From Lentisphaerae bacterium GWF2_49_21 (GTDB lineage Bacteria; Verrucomicrobiota; Lentisphaeria; Victivallales; GWF2-50-93), in the NCBI GenBank assembly GCA_001804805.1, contig MHBH01000017.1:172503-236502 (forward strand): a stretch of DNA of 64,000 bases. Direction: 5' to 3'. The notes below the pieces were generated by a model. That model did no database searches and was not told where the DNA came from. It worked only from the letters and a program-made list of their open reading frames with translations. Position 1 is the stretch's first letter. Every line of letters begins with the position of its first letter. Of this stretch, positions 1 through 8,778 are shown one piece after another. A program made the translations under genes and the position numbers.

Positions 1-792
1 CTTTCCGGCGACAGGGCGTTCCGTTTTTCCGAATCGACCTTTTTCCCTGCAAAGCTTGGGCCTGTCAGGCCGGTCAGCCAGTTCTATGGTTTTCCTGCAG
101 CGAAGGAGTTCTTCAGGAAATATCTTTCGGCATTCTCGCTTAAGGGCGAAAATTTTCCATTGCTCATTTCAAGCCTGCCTGGGCTTGGGAAGACGCATTT
201 CACGATTTCATATACGCTTTCCTTCGAAAATCTGACGCTGATCCTCTGCGAGCCGCATCATCTTGAGAAACCTCTTGTGGAGATCATTGAAATCCTTGGG
301 AAGCGTTCCAACAGGCGCTTCGTCCTCTTCTTCGATGATGTGGACACAAGGAAGATCGACTGGTATTATTTCCGTACGAACATCGGCGGAAGCTGTGTCC
401 TGCCTGAAAACATCACGGTAGTAATTGCCTCCAACTATGAATATCCCGCGAACATCCTGAGCCGCGGCGGAGGTTTCACTTTTCCGTTCTTCGATGAGAT
501 CACCTGCCAGGAGATGGTTCACGATTTCCTGATGTCTATGGGCATGAAAACTCCAAGGAAAGAGCTGGTTTCGGTGATCGCGGCCGATTATGTGGAGGAT
601 TTCGGGCAGCATGTCTTTGAGGAACTCAGCCCGAGGACGCTTGTCAGATACCTTGAACGCTACCACAACGATCCTGTAAAACGCAAGAAAGCCCTCGACC
701 TTTCGAAACAGGATGTGATTACCGCCCCCGACGCCATGTGCTTCTACGAGGCAAACCAGAAGGTCCTACAGAGGCTGAAAGATAGCATTTAA
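1..792 (+). CDS. DUF815-type AAA+ ATPase, 5'-truncated by window edge
   Basis: The reading frame is open from the first base, so the N-terminus lies outside the window; a TTG at 160 is not needed as a start. A Walker A loop (LPGLGKTHF) is followed about 50 residues later by a Walker B strand (RFVLFFDDVD), then an AAA-like ASNYEYP segment in the sensor 1 position. This order and the C-terminal part resemble the DUF815 family of P-loop ATPases, whose substrate is not established. No gene follows on the same strand before the intergenic repeats, so it is the last gene of its transcription unit. The P-loop call is firm; the family name is probable. Confidence 0.7.
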   Translation, partial: LSGDRAFRFSESTFFPAKLGPVRPVSQFYGFPAAKEFFRKYLSAFSLKGENFPLLISSLPGLGKTHFTISYTLSFENLTLILCEPHHLEKPLVEIIEILGKRSNRRFVLFFDDVDTRKIDWYYFRTNIGGSCVLPENITVVIASNYEYPANILSRGGGFTFPFFDEITCQEMVHDFLMSMGMKTPRKELVSVIAADYVEDFGQHVFEELSPRTLVRYLERYHNDPVKRKKALDLSKQDVITAPDAMCFYEANQKVLQRLKDSI

Positions 793-1251
793 TCGAATAT
801 CGAATAACGAACAAGGAATGTCCAATTTCGAAGTTAAGACTTGAAGAAAAGTATCTGGAATTCCTCTGGAGACAATCCTTTTGATTTTATAATTTACTGT
901 TGCGTATAACAGGTCGATTTTGAAGTTCTCATTTGTTGGAGTTCACAGCTTCAGCTGTGTTCTTATATGAGTTTAAGTCATGGAAACACACAACTAAAGT
1001 TGTGAACTCCAACAAATTGCGTTTCCACGTCTTCTGGTCCGTTAATTATCGATTTATTTGGATGTTGGATATTCAGCATTGTGGTGATTATCCCGGCCTG
1101 GGAGCGCCGACCGCGTGCCGCGGCAAAGTTCCCTGACGAAGGCAGGCCTGGGCGGCAGGGAATACAGGATTGCATTCTTTTGGATAGTAATTCATGTAAG
1201 GATAAAGAACAGCTCTTGCGAGCTTGACTACGAACAAATTCAGCCATTTAC
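793..1251. other. Intergenic region with inverted-repeat element
   Basis: I see no credible gene here. It holds one terminal-inverted-repeat element (932-1016, listed separately) and a GC-rich stretch around 1090-1160 with several short palindromes. Small open frames here consist of repeat sequence. Confidence 0.6.
932..1016. repeat. Paired-palindrome element with 16-bp TIRs (GGAGTTCACA family)
   Basis: The ends are perfect inverted repeats of 16 bp (TTTGTTGGAGTTCACA and its complement). Each end folds further into its own hairpin: CACAGCTTCAGCTGTG on the left and CACAACTAAAGTTGTG on the right. A close relative is at 15416-15566, a more distant one at 44891-44991 and a half copy at 58664-58690. 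It is too short to code for its own transposase; it may be a MITE-like or REP-like element. Confidence 0.8.
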
Positions 1252-2196
1252 TTAAACAAATTTCCTTATCTTCCTTATTTCCTTCAGCTTCCGGAAGAAC
1301 TTCCTCTTGAATCTGCCAATCCTATGTTTCTGGATCTTCCTGAGATTCCGGATTGAAGATGATCTCCTGAACTGAGGATGGAGTTCGAGGAAATGATCAA
1401 GCTTTTCACATGCGGTGACTGAATCATGCCAGCCGCCCAGCGCATTCTGTATTTCAACAAGTATTCTGGCGGTCTTCTTTCCGTCATCACCGAGAAGCGA
1501 GAGGAAAAGCTCGGTCCTGTATCTCATCTTCCGGCATTCTATCCTGAATCTGTGGAGTCGCTTATCGCTGGACCGCCGTAGAAGGAGCCTGGCCGTTCGC
1601 AGGAGGGATTTGACTCCGCTGTTGATTTCACGTTCTGCGAACTTCGCAATTCCGGAGGATGAAGAGTTCCTGCATCCGGACAAGCCCTTTGCCAGTAACA
1701 CCTCAAACCTCCTCTTGAAGTTGCGATATCTCGCGGAATTTATCTTCTCCATTACGGGACGCCGGAGATTTCTTCTGGATTCCTTGAAGAATTCGATATA
1801 CTTCTTCAGTGATTTTCTTTCATCCGCCGATATTTCCGGCAGGACTTCCTCTGTCAGGAACTCCAGATAGACATCAATGTCCCTGGGACTGCCCAATATC
1901 GGTGCAAGCGTCTTGATTTCATCCTTGAAATAGTTTATCTGTGTTTGATTGAGATAAGGACGGAATACGGACAGCGCAACTCTGAGACGTTTTGAGGAAA
2001 CTCTGAAATAATGGAGGGATTCGGGATCATTGTCTATGAGCGTTCCCTTCTCATTCAGTATCATGTTGCGGTAAAAATAATTGAATGCAGTATATGCGGC
2101 ATACCTGATGGGCATCTCTGGTTTCAGCTCAGGCGTCTTACCGTTGACTGGTACCATGGTCTTTGAATATGACATAAAAACACTTTTGAATTTCAT
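1252..2196 (-). CDS. CHAD domain protein
   Basis: The 314-aa protein carries the conserved-histidine alpha-helical CHAD domain. An N-terminal block reads LHYFRVSSKRLRVAL, followed by LGSPRDIDVY, and the second half has LHRFRIECRKMRYRTELF. These regularly spaced His and Arg/Lys residues are the family signature. CHAD domains are known to bind inorganic polyphosphate and often accompany CYTH phosphatases; no CYTH domain is fused here. The protein is very basic and has no signal peptide, so it is probably cytosolic and polyphosphate-associated. It stands alone, with repeats on both sides. The Shine-Dalgarno sequence is weak, so the start is uncertain by a few codons. Confidence 0.85.
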   Translation of the reverse strand: MKFKSVFMSYSKTMVPVNGKTPELKPEMPIRYAAYTAFNYFYRNMILNEKGTLIDNDPESLHYFRVSSKRLRVALSVFRPYLNQTQINYFKDEIKTLAPILGSPRDIDVYLEFLTEEVLPEISADERKSLKKYIEFFKESRRNLRRPVMEKINSARYRNFKRRFEVLLAKGLSGCRNSSSSGIAKFAEREINSGVKSLLRTARLLLRRSSDKRLHRFRIECRKMRYRTELFLSLLGDDGKKTARILVEIQNALGGWHDSVTACEKLDHFLELHPQFRRSSSIRNLRKIQKHRIGRFKRKFFRKLKEIRKIRKFV

Positions 2197-2559
2197 TTAA
2201 CCGAAGGAATCAAAACTGATTCCCTATAGTTGGAGTTAATCACGTGACCACGTTGACACGTGCCACAGTGAGACGCGTTGGACACGGCAACGTGGCCTCT
2301 CGCGGGAACGTGACTCACGTGGCAGCTTTCTGCGTCCACCGTAGCATCTTAGCGAAGGTGGAAGCGTGTCTTTAATTCGTATTAATACTTTGGGAAATTA
2401 GCATGTTATCCGCTAAAGTAAATACCGTTCCTCAACTGAAAAAGTACTTCAGGCCATTCTGGAAATCTTGATTCTTGCCCGATCCCGGATTAACTTCCAA
2501 GCATCATAAACAGGAGACTTGCCTAGTTGGGCTGGCTGTCATTTTAAGGAGGATTAACT
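2197..2559. other. Intergenic region with ACGTG-rich palindromic block
   Basis: No gene is visible. Positions about 2240-2330 hold many copies of ACGTG/CACGT in both orientations, including CACGTG, and GCCAC...GTGGC pairs. At 2334-2362 a TCCACC...GGTGGA hairpin with a GTAGC...GCGAA loop resembles a dispersed motif also seen near 11975-12003. The promoter of the downstream secreted hydrolase must lie in 2400-2545. A strong Shine-Dalgarno (AAGGAGG) precedes the ATG at 2560. Confidence 0.5.
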
Positions 2560-5220
2560 ATGGATAGGATATTCAGATCCGGTTGTGATGTGCGATGGGT
2601 GCTGATACTCGCCACATGGATATTTGGGCTCTTACCGCCAGCGGCCTTGGCCGCCGAAGGCGATTACCTCTGGATCGAGGGCGAAAGCGCCACTACCCAG
2701 AACATGCTCCGGCAAAACTGGTACGACAGCGTCAAGAAGAACCAGCTATCCGGGAAAGACTGGCTCTCGAATTTCGGATCGAAAGTTGCCGAGGCCACGT
2801 TCAAGCTGGAGATTCCAAAGGATGGAACATATGCCTTCTGGGTGCGCGCAAATCCAGTTGCCGGACCGCTTCTCTCCTACAAACTGGGCAACGGCGAGTA
2901 CGTTGCGATCGACCTGAGCAAGAACCGGGAGAACACGAATATTGCGTCAGATGACAAGCCGGACATGCGCTTCATCGCCTGGATCAAGGTCGGAGACCTT
3001 CCGCTCAAGAAAGGCCCTCTGGACATTGGTTTCAAAATGCATAGTGGCAACAACAATCACGGCGGTCTCGACTGCTTTGTGTTGTCAGCCGTACCGTTTA
3101 CGCCGAACGGACTGGTGAAGCCTGGACAGAAACTCAATCTCGCCGCGACGGGCACCTGGAGCTTCGAGCCTGACACAGATACTTTCGACGCGAAAAAGGC
3201 CATGATCGACCTTCGCTCCCTGAACGAGAAGGTTGCGGGCGAGAACGGCTACTGGAAGGTCACGCCCGATGGCGACCTCAAGAACGCCAAGGGGCAGATT
3301 GTCCGTCTCTGGTGCGCTAATACTGGTGTGCAGGAACGGAATGGTTTGGACGACTTGAAGCAGCATGCAAAATTCCTCGCCAAGCGCGGCGTCAACATGG
3401 TCCGGCACCACGGTCACATCAATCCGGAGCCGAACCAGCAGATTACTCAGGTGAACGAGAAGCAAATCGACGCCCTGCAGAAGCTGGTCGCGATCATGAA
3501 GGAGGAGGGCATCTATACGACATTCTCACCGTTCTGGGGCATTTCTTCGGCGAGTGCGAGCTGGGGCATCGAGGGGCATGCAAACGGCTCGCTGTATACT
3601 CTGGTCTTCTGGGATCCGACCCTGCAGAAGGCATACAAGGGCTGGCTCAAGGAAGCCCTTACGCGTCCGAATCCTTATGAAAAGAACAAGCTGCCGCTCA
3701 GTAAGGATCCGGCGCTCGCTATCCTCCAGATCCAGAACGAGGACAGCTTCCTCTTCTGGACTGCGCAGAACCTCAAGGGGCCGGTGCTCGCGCGACTGCA
3801 GACGATATACGACAGCTGGCGCAAGGAGAAGGGCAAAGCTCCGTCGTCCCTGGCAATCCGTTTCTGGGAACTCGGGAATCCGACACAGGATCACAAGGAC
3901 ACCATGCAGTTTTTCACAGAGACCATGCGCAAGTTCAATGCGGAGATCGGTCGCTATCTTAAGGAAGAGCTGGGCTGCAGCGCGCTGGTGAACGCCGGCA
4001 ACTGGCGCACCGCCAACCAGGTCAAGCTCCTCGATCTCGAACGCTATTCATACACTGCGAATCCGATCATCGGCGTGAATCGCTACGTCGGTCCGGGCCT
4101 CGGGTGCGACCACCTCTGTCCGGGACAGCAGGACACATCCGGCTATCTGGTAAAAAAAGGCGACTTTTTCCAGGACCAGTCTGCACTTCTCAATCCCGGC
4201 ATGATTCCCACGACTGCCAAGCAGGTGACCGGACTCCCATACATCATCTCCGAGAGTACATGGGTGCCGCCCATGAGCTATCAGTCTGAAGGCGCCTTTC
4301 TGGTTTCGGTCTACTCGTCCCTGAACGGTATGGACGGATACTACTGGTTTGCGTTGGGTGACATCGGCTTTGACCGGACGCTGAGCAAGTGGGGCTGTGC
4401 TACGCCGTCACTGATGGGCGGTTGGCCCGCTGCGGCGCTTCTTTTCCGCAAGGATTATGTCAAGCGCGGCGTTCCTGCCGTGCACGAGGAACGTTCGCTT
4501 GAGGATATGTACAATCTCTGCGCTCCGATTATTTCCGAGGAGGCTGGTTTTGATCCGAATCGCGACACCATCATCAGTCCAAAAAGCAGTATTAAGAATG
4601 GCGTTGATCCCCTGGCATATTTCATAGGTCCGGTAGAGGTGACGTATGCCGGCGATCCCGTGAAGAGCACGGTCACAGATCTCAAGGCTTTCATCGACGT
4701 CAGCAGGAAGACAGTGAAGAGTTCTACTGGCGAGATTCTTCTTGACTACGGGAACGGTGTTTGTACTTTGAACGCGCCTGCGGCCCAGGGCGCCACTGGA
4801 TATCTTGCCAAAGTCGGCGAGATCAAACTTGGAGCAATTACGATTAAAGTGAAGAACGACTATGCCACAGTGCTTGTGGTATCCATTGACGGCAAGCCGC
4901 TCGCGGAATCCGCTAAGATCTTGCTGCAGATTACCACCCGATGCCGGCCATACGGTTGGAAAGAGACTGATGGAGTGGACTTCAAGTCCCGCGACGGCAA
5001 GGCCTCGTTCAAAGGAAAGCGCGTGGACGACACCGGCGGCTATCCGTGGAACGTATGGAACACGGAGATGTCCGTGAGTGTCAGGAATGCCAAGCTGACT
5101 AAGGCGACGCTTCTGGATGCCAACTTCTATCCTATGGAAACCAAGGTGGAATCAGTCGTGAGTGGCGGGGTTCTCACCGTGACTCCGCCGCCGAATGGAA
5201 TGTACTTGGTGCTTGAGTGA
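2560..5220 (+). CDS. Secreted glycoside hydrolase, GH5-like TIM barrel with N-terminal beta domain
   Basis: This is an 886-aa exported protein. Residues 1-32 form a signal peptide ending in ALAA. Residues about 35-180 form a beta-sandwich domain like carbohydrate-binding modules. From about 215 a clan-A-type barrel begins (WCANTGVQ; FLAKRGVNMVRHHG). ILQIQNEDSF places the probable acid/base at E394 after Asn, and YIISESTW places the probable nucleophile at E565. A C-terminal beta domain follows. The substrate cannot be read from the sequence. The start is well supported by AAGGAGG seven bases upstream. The gene stands alone between repeat-rich regions and looks richer in G/C at third codon positions than its neighbours, so it may have been acquired. 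Confidence 0.75.
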   Translation: MDRIFRSGCDVRWVLILATWIFGLLPPAALAAEGDYLWIEGESATTQNMLRQNWYDSVKKNQLSGKDWLSNFGSKVAEATFKLEIPKDGTYAFWVRANPVAGPLLSYKLGNGEYVAIDLSKNRENTNIASDDKPDMRFIAWIKVGDLPLKKGPLDIGFKMHSGNNNHGGLDCFVLSAVPFTPNGLVKPGQKLNLAATGTWSFEPDTDTFDAKKAMIDLRSLNEKVAGENGYWKVTPDGDLKNAKGQIVRLWCANTGVQERNGLDDLKQHAKFLAKRGVNMVRHHGHINPEPNQQITQVNEKQIDALQKLVAIMKEEGIYTTFSPFWGISSASASWGIEGHANGSLYTLVFWDPTLQKAYKGWLKEALTRPNPYEKNKLPLSKDPALAILQIQNEDSFLFWTAQNLKGPVLARLQTIYDSWRKEKGKAPSSLAIRFWELGNPTQDHKDTMQFFTETMRKFNAEIGRYLKEELGCSALVNAGNWRTANQVKLLDLERYSYTANPIIGVNRYVGPGLGCDHLCPGQQDTSGYLVKKGDFFQDQSALLNPGMIPTTAKQVTGLPYIISESTWVPPMSYQSEGAFLVSVYSSLNGMDGYYWFALGDIGFDRTLSKWGCATPSLMGGWPAAALLFRKDYVKRGVPAVHEERSLEDMYNLCAPIISEEAGFDPNRDTIISPKSSIKNGVDPLAYFIGPVEVTYAGDPVKSTVTDLKAFIDVSRKTVKSSTGEILLDYGNGVCTLNAPAAQGATGYLAKVGEIKLGAITIKVKNDYATVLVVSIDGKPLAESAKILLQITTRCRPYGWKETDGVDFKSRDGKASFKGKRVDDTGGYPWNVWNTEMSVSVRNAKLTKATLLDANFYPMETKVESVVSGGVLTVTPPPNGMYLVLE

Positions 5221-5680
5221 TACCAATGCCGTTCCCTTGAGGCATGCTCCCCTTAATTGCGTATATGTAGAATCCTGAAGGGATGGAATAATATAGCCTG
5301 TGGTTTCAACCCTATCTACTATACGCATTTTGGAATACAATAAGTTGATGTGTGCTGACTGTCCCGGCTGGGACAGGATGAGAATAGGCAGGGGCTTCAG
5401 CCCCTGTTGAATGGATTATATGTATTTAGGCGTACCGTAGGCACGCCATGAAAACCATAGAACCGAGACATTAACATCGCGTACCTATGGCACGCGAACA
5501 CAACCACGGCAATAAACAGGGGCTGAAGCCCCTGCCTATTTCCATTTCGTCCCTCTGGGACTCAAGCCTGCAGAGATATTTCTTATATGCAAATATGCGT
5601 ATAGTAGACAGGGTTGAAACCATAGGTTATGTTATTCAACGCATTCCATGCGTAAAGATAAATATTGTAAGATATTGCGC
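5221..5680. other. Intergenic region filled by a nested inverted-repeat element
   Basis: No gene is supported. Nearly the whole stretch is the nested palindromic element at 5297-5626. Small open frames inside it translate repeat sequence. Confidence 0.6.
5297..5626. repeat. Nested inverted-repeat element (CCTGTGGTTTCAACC family)
   Basis: There are three layers. Outer arms 5297-5328 and 5595-5626 are inverted copies matching at 30 of 32 positions. Middle arms 5383-5408 and 5515-5540 are exact inverted copies of 26 bp, each containing the palindrome AGGGGCTTCAGCCCCT. The core holds two hairpins, GGCGT...ACGCC (5429-5447) and CGCGT...ACGCG (5478-5496). Related outer arms recur at 18895-19088 and 29149-29505. 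Confidence 0.85.
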
Positions 5681-7381
5681 TTAAGATAACGGCATCTGAG
5701 TGATTTGCAGAATCCTGTTTCCATGAGCTGAATAGAAAAAGTATACATGCTTCCTTTTTGCGAATTTCGCATCTGAGTCAAGCCATATATCTCCTGCATT
5801 GAAACTGAATAAAACCTTGATGATGCGCGAGGGTATGACGTCAGACTGCGATGAAAATATCAGTTTGTCCGGGAGTTTGTCTTCTGAAGTCCAAGGTTTT
5901 ATTTTTTCCGCTACGAGGTCGAACTTTCCCGGGGGAAATCCGCAGGCAAGCCAGAAAAAGACTGTCAGCTCCGAAAGAAGAGGATCGTTCTTGTCGGCAT
6001 ATTCCTTGATCAGGAGAAGCCGTCTGTCAAGATGCTGTTTCTGCGTGGGATCCGAATTCCGTTCGAGATATTCCAGAAATTTAACGATGAACATCTTGTC
6101 GCGCCTGTATCCGAACCTGAAAAGGTTTTTCAGCTTTGCGTAGTTCAGGAATGAATCGAGCATCCTGGAAAGATTCTGTGCCCTGGAAAGTTCAGACCTT
6201 TTCATCTGCGCCGTTCTTATAACTTCATACGGGGGCAGGGGGTTCCAGAGGAGGCCGTCAGGCGGATTTGAGCATATAGGCGTGCCTGGCAGGATTTTGA
6301 GGTTTTCAAGCTGGATCTCATGGGGATTGAGAGCAATAAGCTTCCGGACATCGGCCAATACATCCTGATATTTCTGCAGAGGGAGCCCCGCGATCAGATC
6401 AGTATGGACTTGGGCGTTCTCAAGCGAAACAAGTCTTTTAAGTCCGGACACCATCTTTGCGGATGACCCGAACCTGTTCACAGCTTTGAGGCTCCTTGTG
6501 CAGAAAGTCTGTATTCCAGCCTCGATGTGGAGTTTTCCTGGCTTGAACATGGAAAGCTGTCTCATGAGCTCGTTGTCGACAAGCGCGGGATTTATCTCGA
6601 GATGGAATCTGGTGTCGCTATACTTCCTAAAAAGTCCGAGAAGGGCTTTCGCCCGAGATTTGTCTTCGTTGAATGTACGGTCCACAATGCGGATGTCGCG
6701 GATTCCCGCCTTGTGCAGACATTCTATCTCGCTCCTGATCCTTCCAAGACTGAAATGTCGCGTGCCTTCCGACAATGCACTTGTGCAGAAGCTGCACCTG
6801 CCACTGCATCCGCGCGAGGTCTCGATCTGGCAGAACGGCCTGTCAGGTGAGAAATAACCTTTTTCGTAAGGTGATGGTATTTCGTCGAGATTACCTGCGA
6901 ATTTCGCAAATCCGTTGTCGTTATATTTCCCAGAGGAAATATAACATATTCCGGGAATGTCTTTCCACGTCTCATGCTCACTAATCCTTGAAAGTACCAT
7001 GGAAAAACTGCTTTCATCTCCTCTGAACACCGCGCTGATCTCCGGATTCCGCCTGAGGAACATTTCGTTATCTCCGAGGAATTCGGGACCTCCTAAAAAA
7101 ATCCGCGTCTGCGGATTTTCTTCCTTATATCTTTTAAGAATGTCTAAAGAATACTCATGGTTGAACAGGTAGAATGTCCCGCATATGACATCAGGGCGCG
7201 AGGCGGCGAGATTGCTTAGGAGCTTGTCCGGATCATCATTCGTCGTCGCGCATATGTGCTCCCACTCCCATGATGGTGACATCTTTTCCGTGAATGTGCG
7301 GAGATATCCGTACGAAAGCATCGTATGGGAATACGAGGAGTTGATTTCAAGAAAGGTGATGTTTTTTTGTGAGTTCTGCAT
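5681..7381 (-). CDS. B12-binding-domain radical SAM protein (DUF4080-like)
   Basis: The N-terminal third is a cobalamin-binding-like Rossmann domain (SSYSHTMLSYGYLR; DVICGTFYLFNHEYS; RIFLGGPEF). It is followed by a radical SAM core whose cluster motif is CSGRCSFC in ETSRGCSGRCSFCTSA, i.e. CX3CX2C. The architecture matches B12-binding radical SAM enzymes of the DUF4080 type, whose reaction is not known. I use the ATG at 7381 (MQNSQKNITFLE) instead of the TTG at 7444, because family homology begins directly after it and the extra 21 residues look non-native. The protein is cytosolic. The gene stands alone. Confidence 0.8.
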   Translation of the reverse strand: MQNSQKNITFLEINSSYSHTMLSYGYLRTFTEKMSPSWEWEHICATTNDDPDKLLSNLAASRPDVICGTFYLFNHEYSLDILKRYKEENPQTRIFLGGPEFLGDNEMFLRRNPEISAVFRGDESSFSMVLSRISEHETWKDIPGICYISSGKYNDNGFAKFAGNLDEIPSPYEKGYFSPDRPFCQIETSRGCSGRCSFCTSALSEGTRHFSLGRIRSEIECLHKAGIRDIRIVDRTFNEDKSRAKALLGLFRKYSDTRFHLEINPALVDNELMRQLSMFKPGKLHIEAGIQTFCTRSLKAVNRFGSSAKMVSGLKRLVSLENAQVHTDLIAGLPLQKYQDVLADVRKLIALNPHEIQLENLKILPGTPICSNPPDGLLWNPLPPYEVIRTAQMKRSELSRAQNLSRMLDSFLNYAKLKNLFRFGYRRDKMFIVKFLEYLERNSDPTQKQHLDRRLLLIKEYADKNDPLLSELTVFFWLACGFPPGKFDLVAEKIKPWTSEDKLPDKLIFSSQSDVIPSRIIKVLFSFNAGDIWLDSDAKFAKRKHVYFFYSAHGNRILQITQMPLS

Positions 7382-7538
7382 ATTTGTTACAATAGGATGC
7401 AGGGGTGGATTGTCCAGCGTGCCCTTGGTTAAAAAATTGAACAATCAAATGGTCATGCTATATTTTAGCGTAGCGTATATATTCTATTCAACTTGATTTC
7501 GGGCTGGTGCTCAAATTCAAGTTGCTACGGAGGTGTGA

Positions 7539-7835
7539 TTGCACAGCAAGATTGAAAAAAGATTTGTTAAGCTGATAACCGAAGGCAGTTATGTTATGAC
7601 ATTACATGCTTTTGAGGAGATGGAAGATGACGCCCTTGACATATATGATATTGAACATGTCATTGTTAACGGCAAGATAGTCGATAAGCAGAGAGAGCCG
7701 TTAACAGGGGAATTAAAATATCGTTTCAAGGGACAGACCCTATCGAACGGTATCGCTGAAACGGTAGTTAAATTTGGATTCAATGGCAAAGCTGTTATTA
7801 TAACGGTATTCAAAACAAGACAGGTGAAACTATGA
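7539..7835 (+). CDS. DUF4258 domain protein (toxin-like partner of YgiT-type gene)
   Basis: This 98-aa protein has the DUF4258 pattern: an N-terminal THAFEEM-like helix (TLHAFEEMEDD) and a YRFKGQ...AETVVKFGFNGKAVIITVF beta region. DUF4258 proteins are distantly like RelE/BrnT-type folds and are usually paired with a small zinc-finger partner. The start is TTG at 7539, directly after GGAGGTGTGA; the in-frame codon before it is a stop, and the next ATG would remove part of the domain. The stop overlaps the next start by 4 bp (ATGA), so the two are translationally coupled. The toxin role is inferred from the context only. Confidence 0.7.
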   Translation: MHSKIEKRFVKLITEGSYVMTLHAFEEMEDDALDIYDIEHVIVNGKIVDKQREPLTGELKYRFKGQTLSNGIAETVVKFGFNGKAVIITVFKTRQVKL

Positions 7836-8059
7836 TTTGCGACAATTGCGGAAAAAACAGGGCTTTCAAGAGAAAGATGACTCATTCATATGGCAAGGGG
7901 AAGAACCTTGTCCTGATTGAAAATATACCTGTAATCGACTGCCCCGACTGCGGAGAGCAGGTTTTGACATCGGATACTTTAAAGGAAATTGAGAATATCA
8001 GGAAGGGCGGAGATAAGCAGCTCAAACAGCGGTTTATCCCGGTAGCTCAATTCGCGTGA
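7832..8059 (+). CDS. YgiT-type zinc finger protein (antitoxin-like)
   Basis: This 75-aa protein has two CxxC pairs (CDNCGKN near the start and CPDCGEQ near residue 37), giving the zinc-binding N-terminal half found in YgiT/MqsA-type antitoxins. A short C-terminal tail (VLTSDTLKEIENIRKGG) is too short for a full Xre-type HTH domain. It overlaps the upstream DUF4258 gene by 4 bp. In related pairs the order is the same and the two products are thought to act together, but no toxin activity is shown by the sequence. Confidence 0.75.
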   Translation: MICDNCGKNRAFKRKMTHSYGKGKNLVLIENIPVIDCPDCGEQVLTSDTLKEIENIRKGGDKQLKQRFIPVAQFA

Positions 8060-8729
8060 TTTTTCATGTCCCGCAAGAAATATTCAACGAAAGGATTCTC
8101 TATCTTATAAATTTTTGAAACAAAAATTTATCTAACGTGATTTTCGACAGGCGTTTCTCGTAGAAAACTGGTAATTTTTGATTTGTAGAAGCCGCTGTTG
8201 AAGATCGCCCCACCCGGGGCGCCTCTTCAGCATTTCTACAAAGGCATACCAGTGCCTCCAGTGGAGTGCAGAGTGAGTGCGCTCCTCTGTTTTTGAGTAT
8301 GTTGGGCTTTAGCCCGACAAATTGACGGTTTGAAAACCGTCTTACTGAAGCCCCTCCATTTGCCAAACGCCCGCCGATGAAAAGGCAATTGGTGCCATGC
8401 TGCGGATGTAATTGAAGGAAAGCGAGTAATGCTCATGCCATTGCTGTTTGGAACTTTATGAAGCATTGTAATTTCGGTGAAATCACTCCGATTCCCTGAT
8501 TCATACGATTGCGGAGCAATCTGCCGGAGTGTCTGCCCTGAGCCTGTCGCAGGGCGGTGATGAAGTTTGTTGCAGCGGACGCAATCACCGATTTTGGTTT
8601 CCCGCCGCCGTATGCCATTGCCCCTGCCACAAAGAAAGGCGGTAACTCCGTTGCACTGCGTTACACGCACTCCAGCGGATTCGTGTGCCTTCGCCCACGA
8701 ATCGTAAATTTTGGGAAGGGAAGTTTGTG
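8060..8729. other. Intergenic repeat-rich region
   Basis: No gene is supported. Contents include an AT-rich hairpin (8107-8131), two hairpins at 8302-8317 (TTGGGCTTTAGCCCGA) and 8324-8341 (GACGGTTT...AAACCGTC), a GGGGCGCC-rich palindrome near 8205-8222, a CCCTGAGCCTGTCGCAGGG motif near 8538-8556 of a widely dispersed type, and a minus-strand TGGAGTGCG...ACCGCCTTTCTT block at about 8628-8680 that resembles sequence in the last integron cassette. Confidence 0.5.
8107..8131. terminator. AT-rich hairpin, probable terminator
   Basis: A perfect 11-bp stem (ATAAATTTTTG / CAAAAATTTAT) with a 3-nt loop lies 47 bp after the YgiT-type gene. A- and T-rich ends could serve either strand. Near-identical stems occur at 29062-29087 and 49127-49153. 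Confidence 0.6.
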
Positions 8730-8778
8730 GTAAATATTCACTGGATCCGCCTAGGCGGATCCTTCAGTGAATATTTAC
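8730..8778. terminator. Long perfect hairpin after hisG (AAATATTCACTG family)
   Basis: The outer stem GTAAATATTCACTG pairs with CAGTGAATATTTAC, and the inner stem GATCCGCC pairs with GGCGGATC around a TA centre. It reaches the first base of the hisG stop codon and should terminate hisG. Relatives are at 20973-21012 and 24322-24362. Confidence 0.75.

Noticed and set aside
5487..5684. 65-codon plus-strand frame
   Set aside because: It lies entirely inside the nested repeat 5297-5626.
8236..8670. 144-codon open frame on the minus strand
   Set aside because: It reads through several palindromes and the dispersed TGGAGTGCG block; no start signal.
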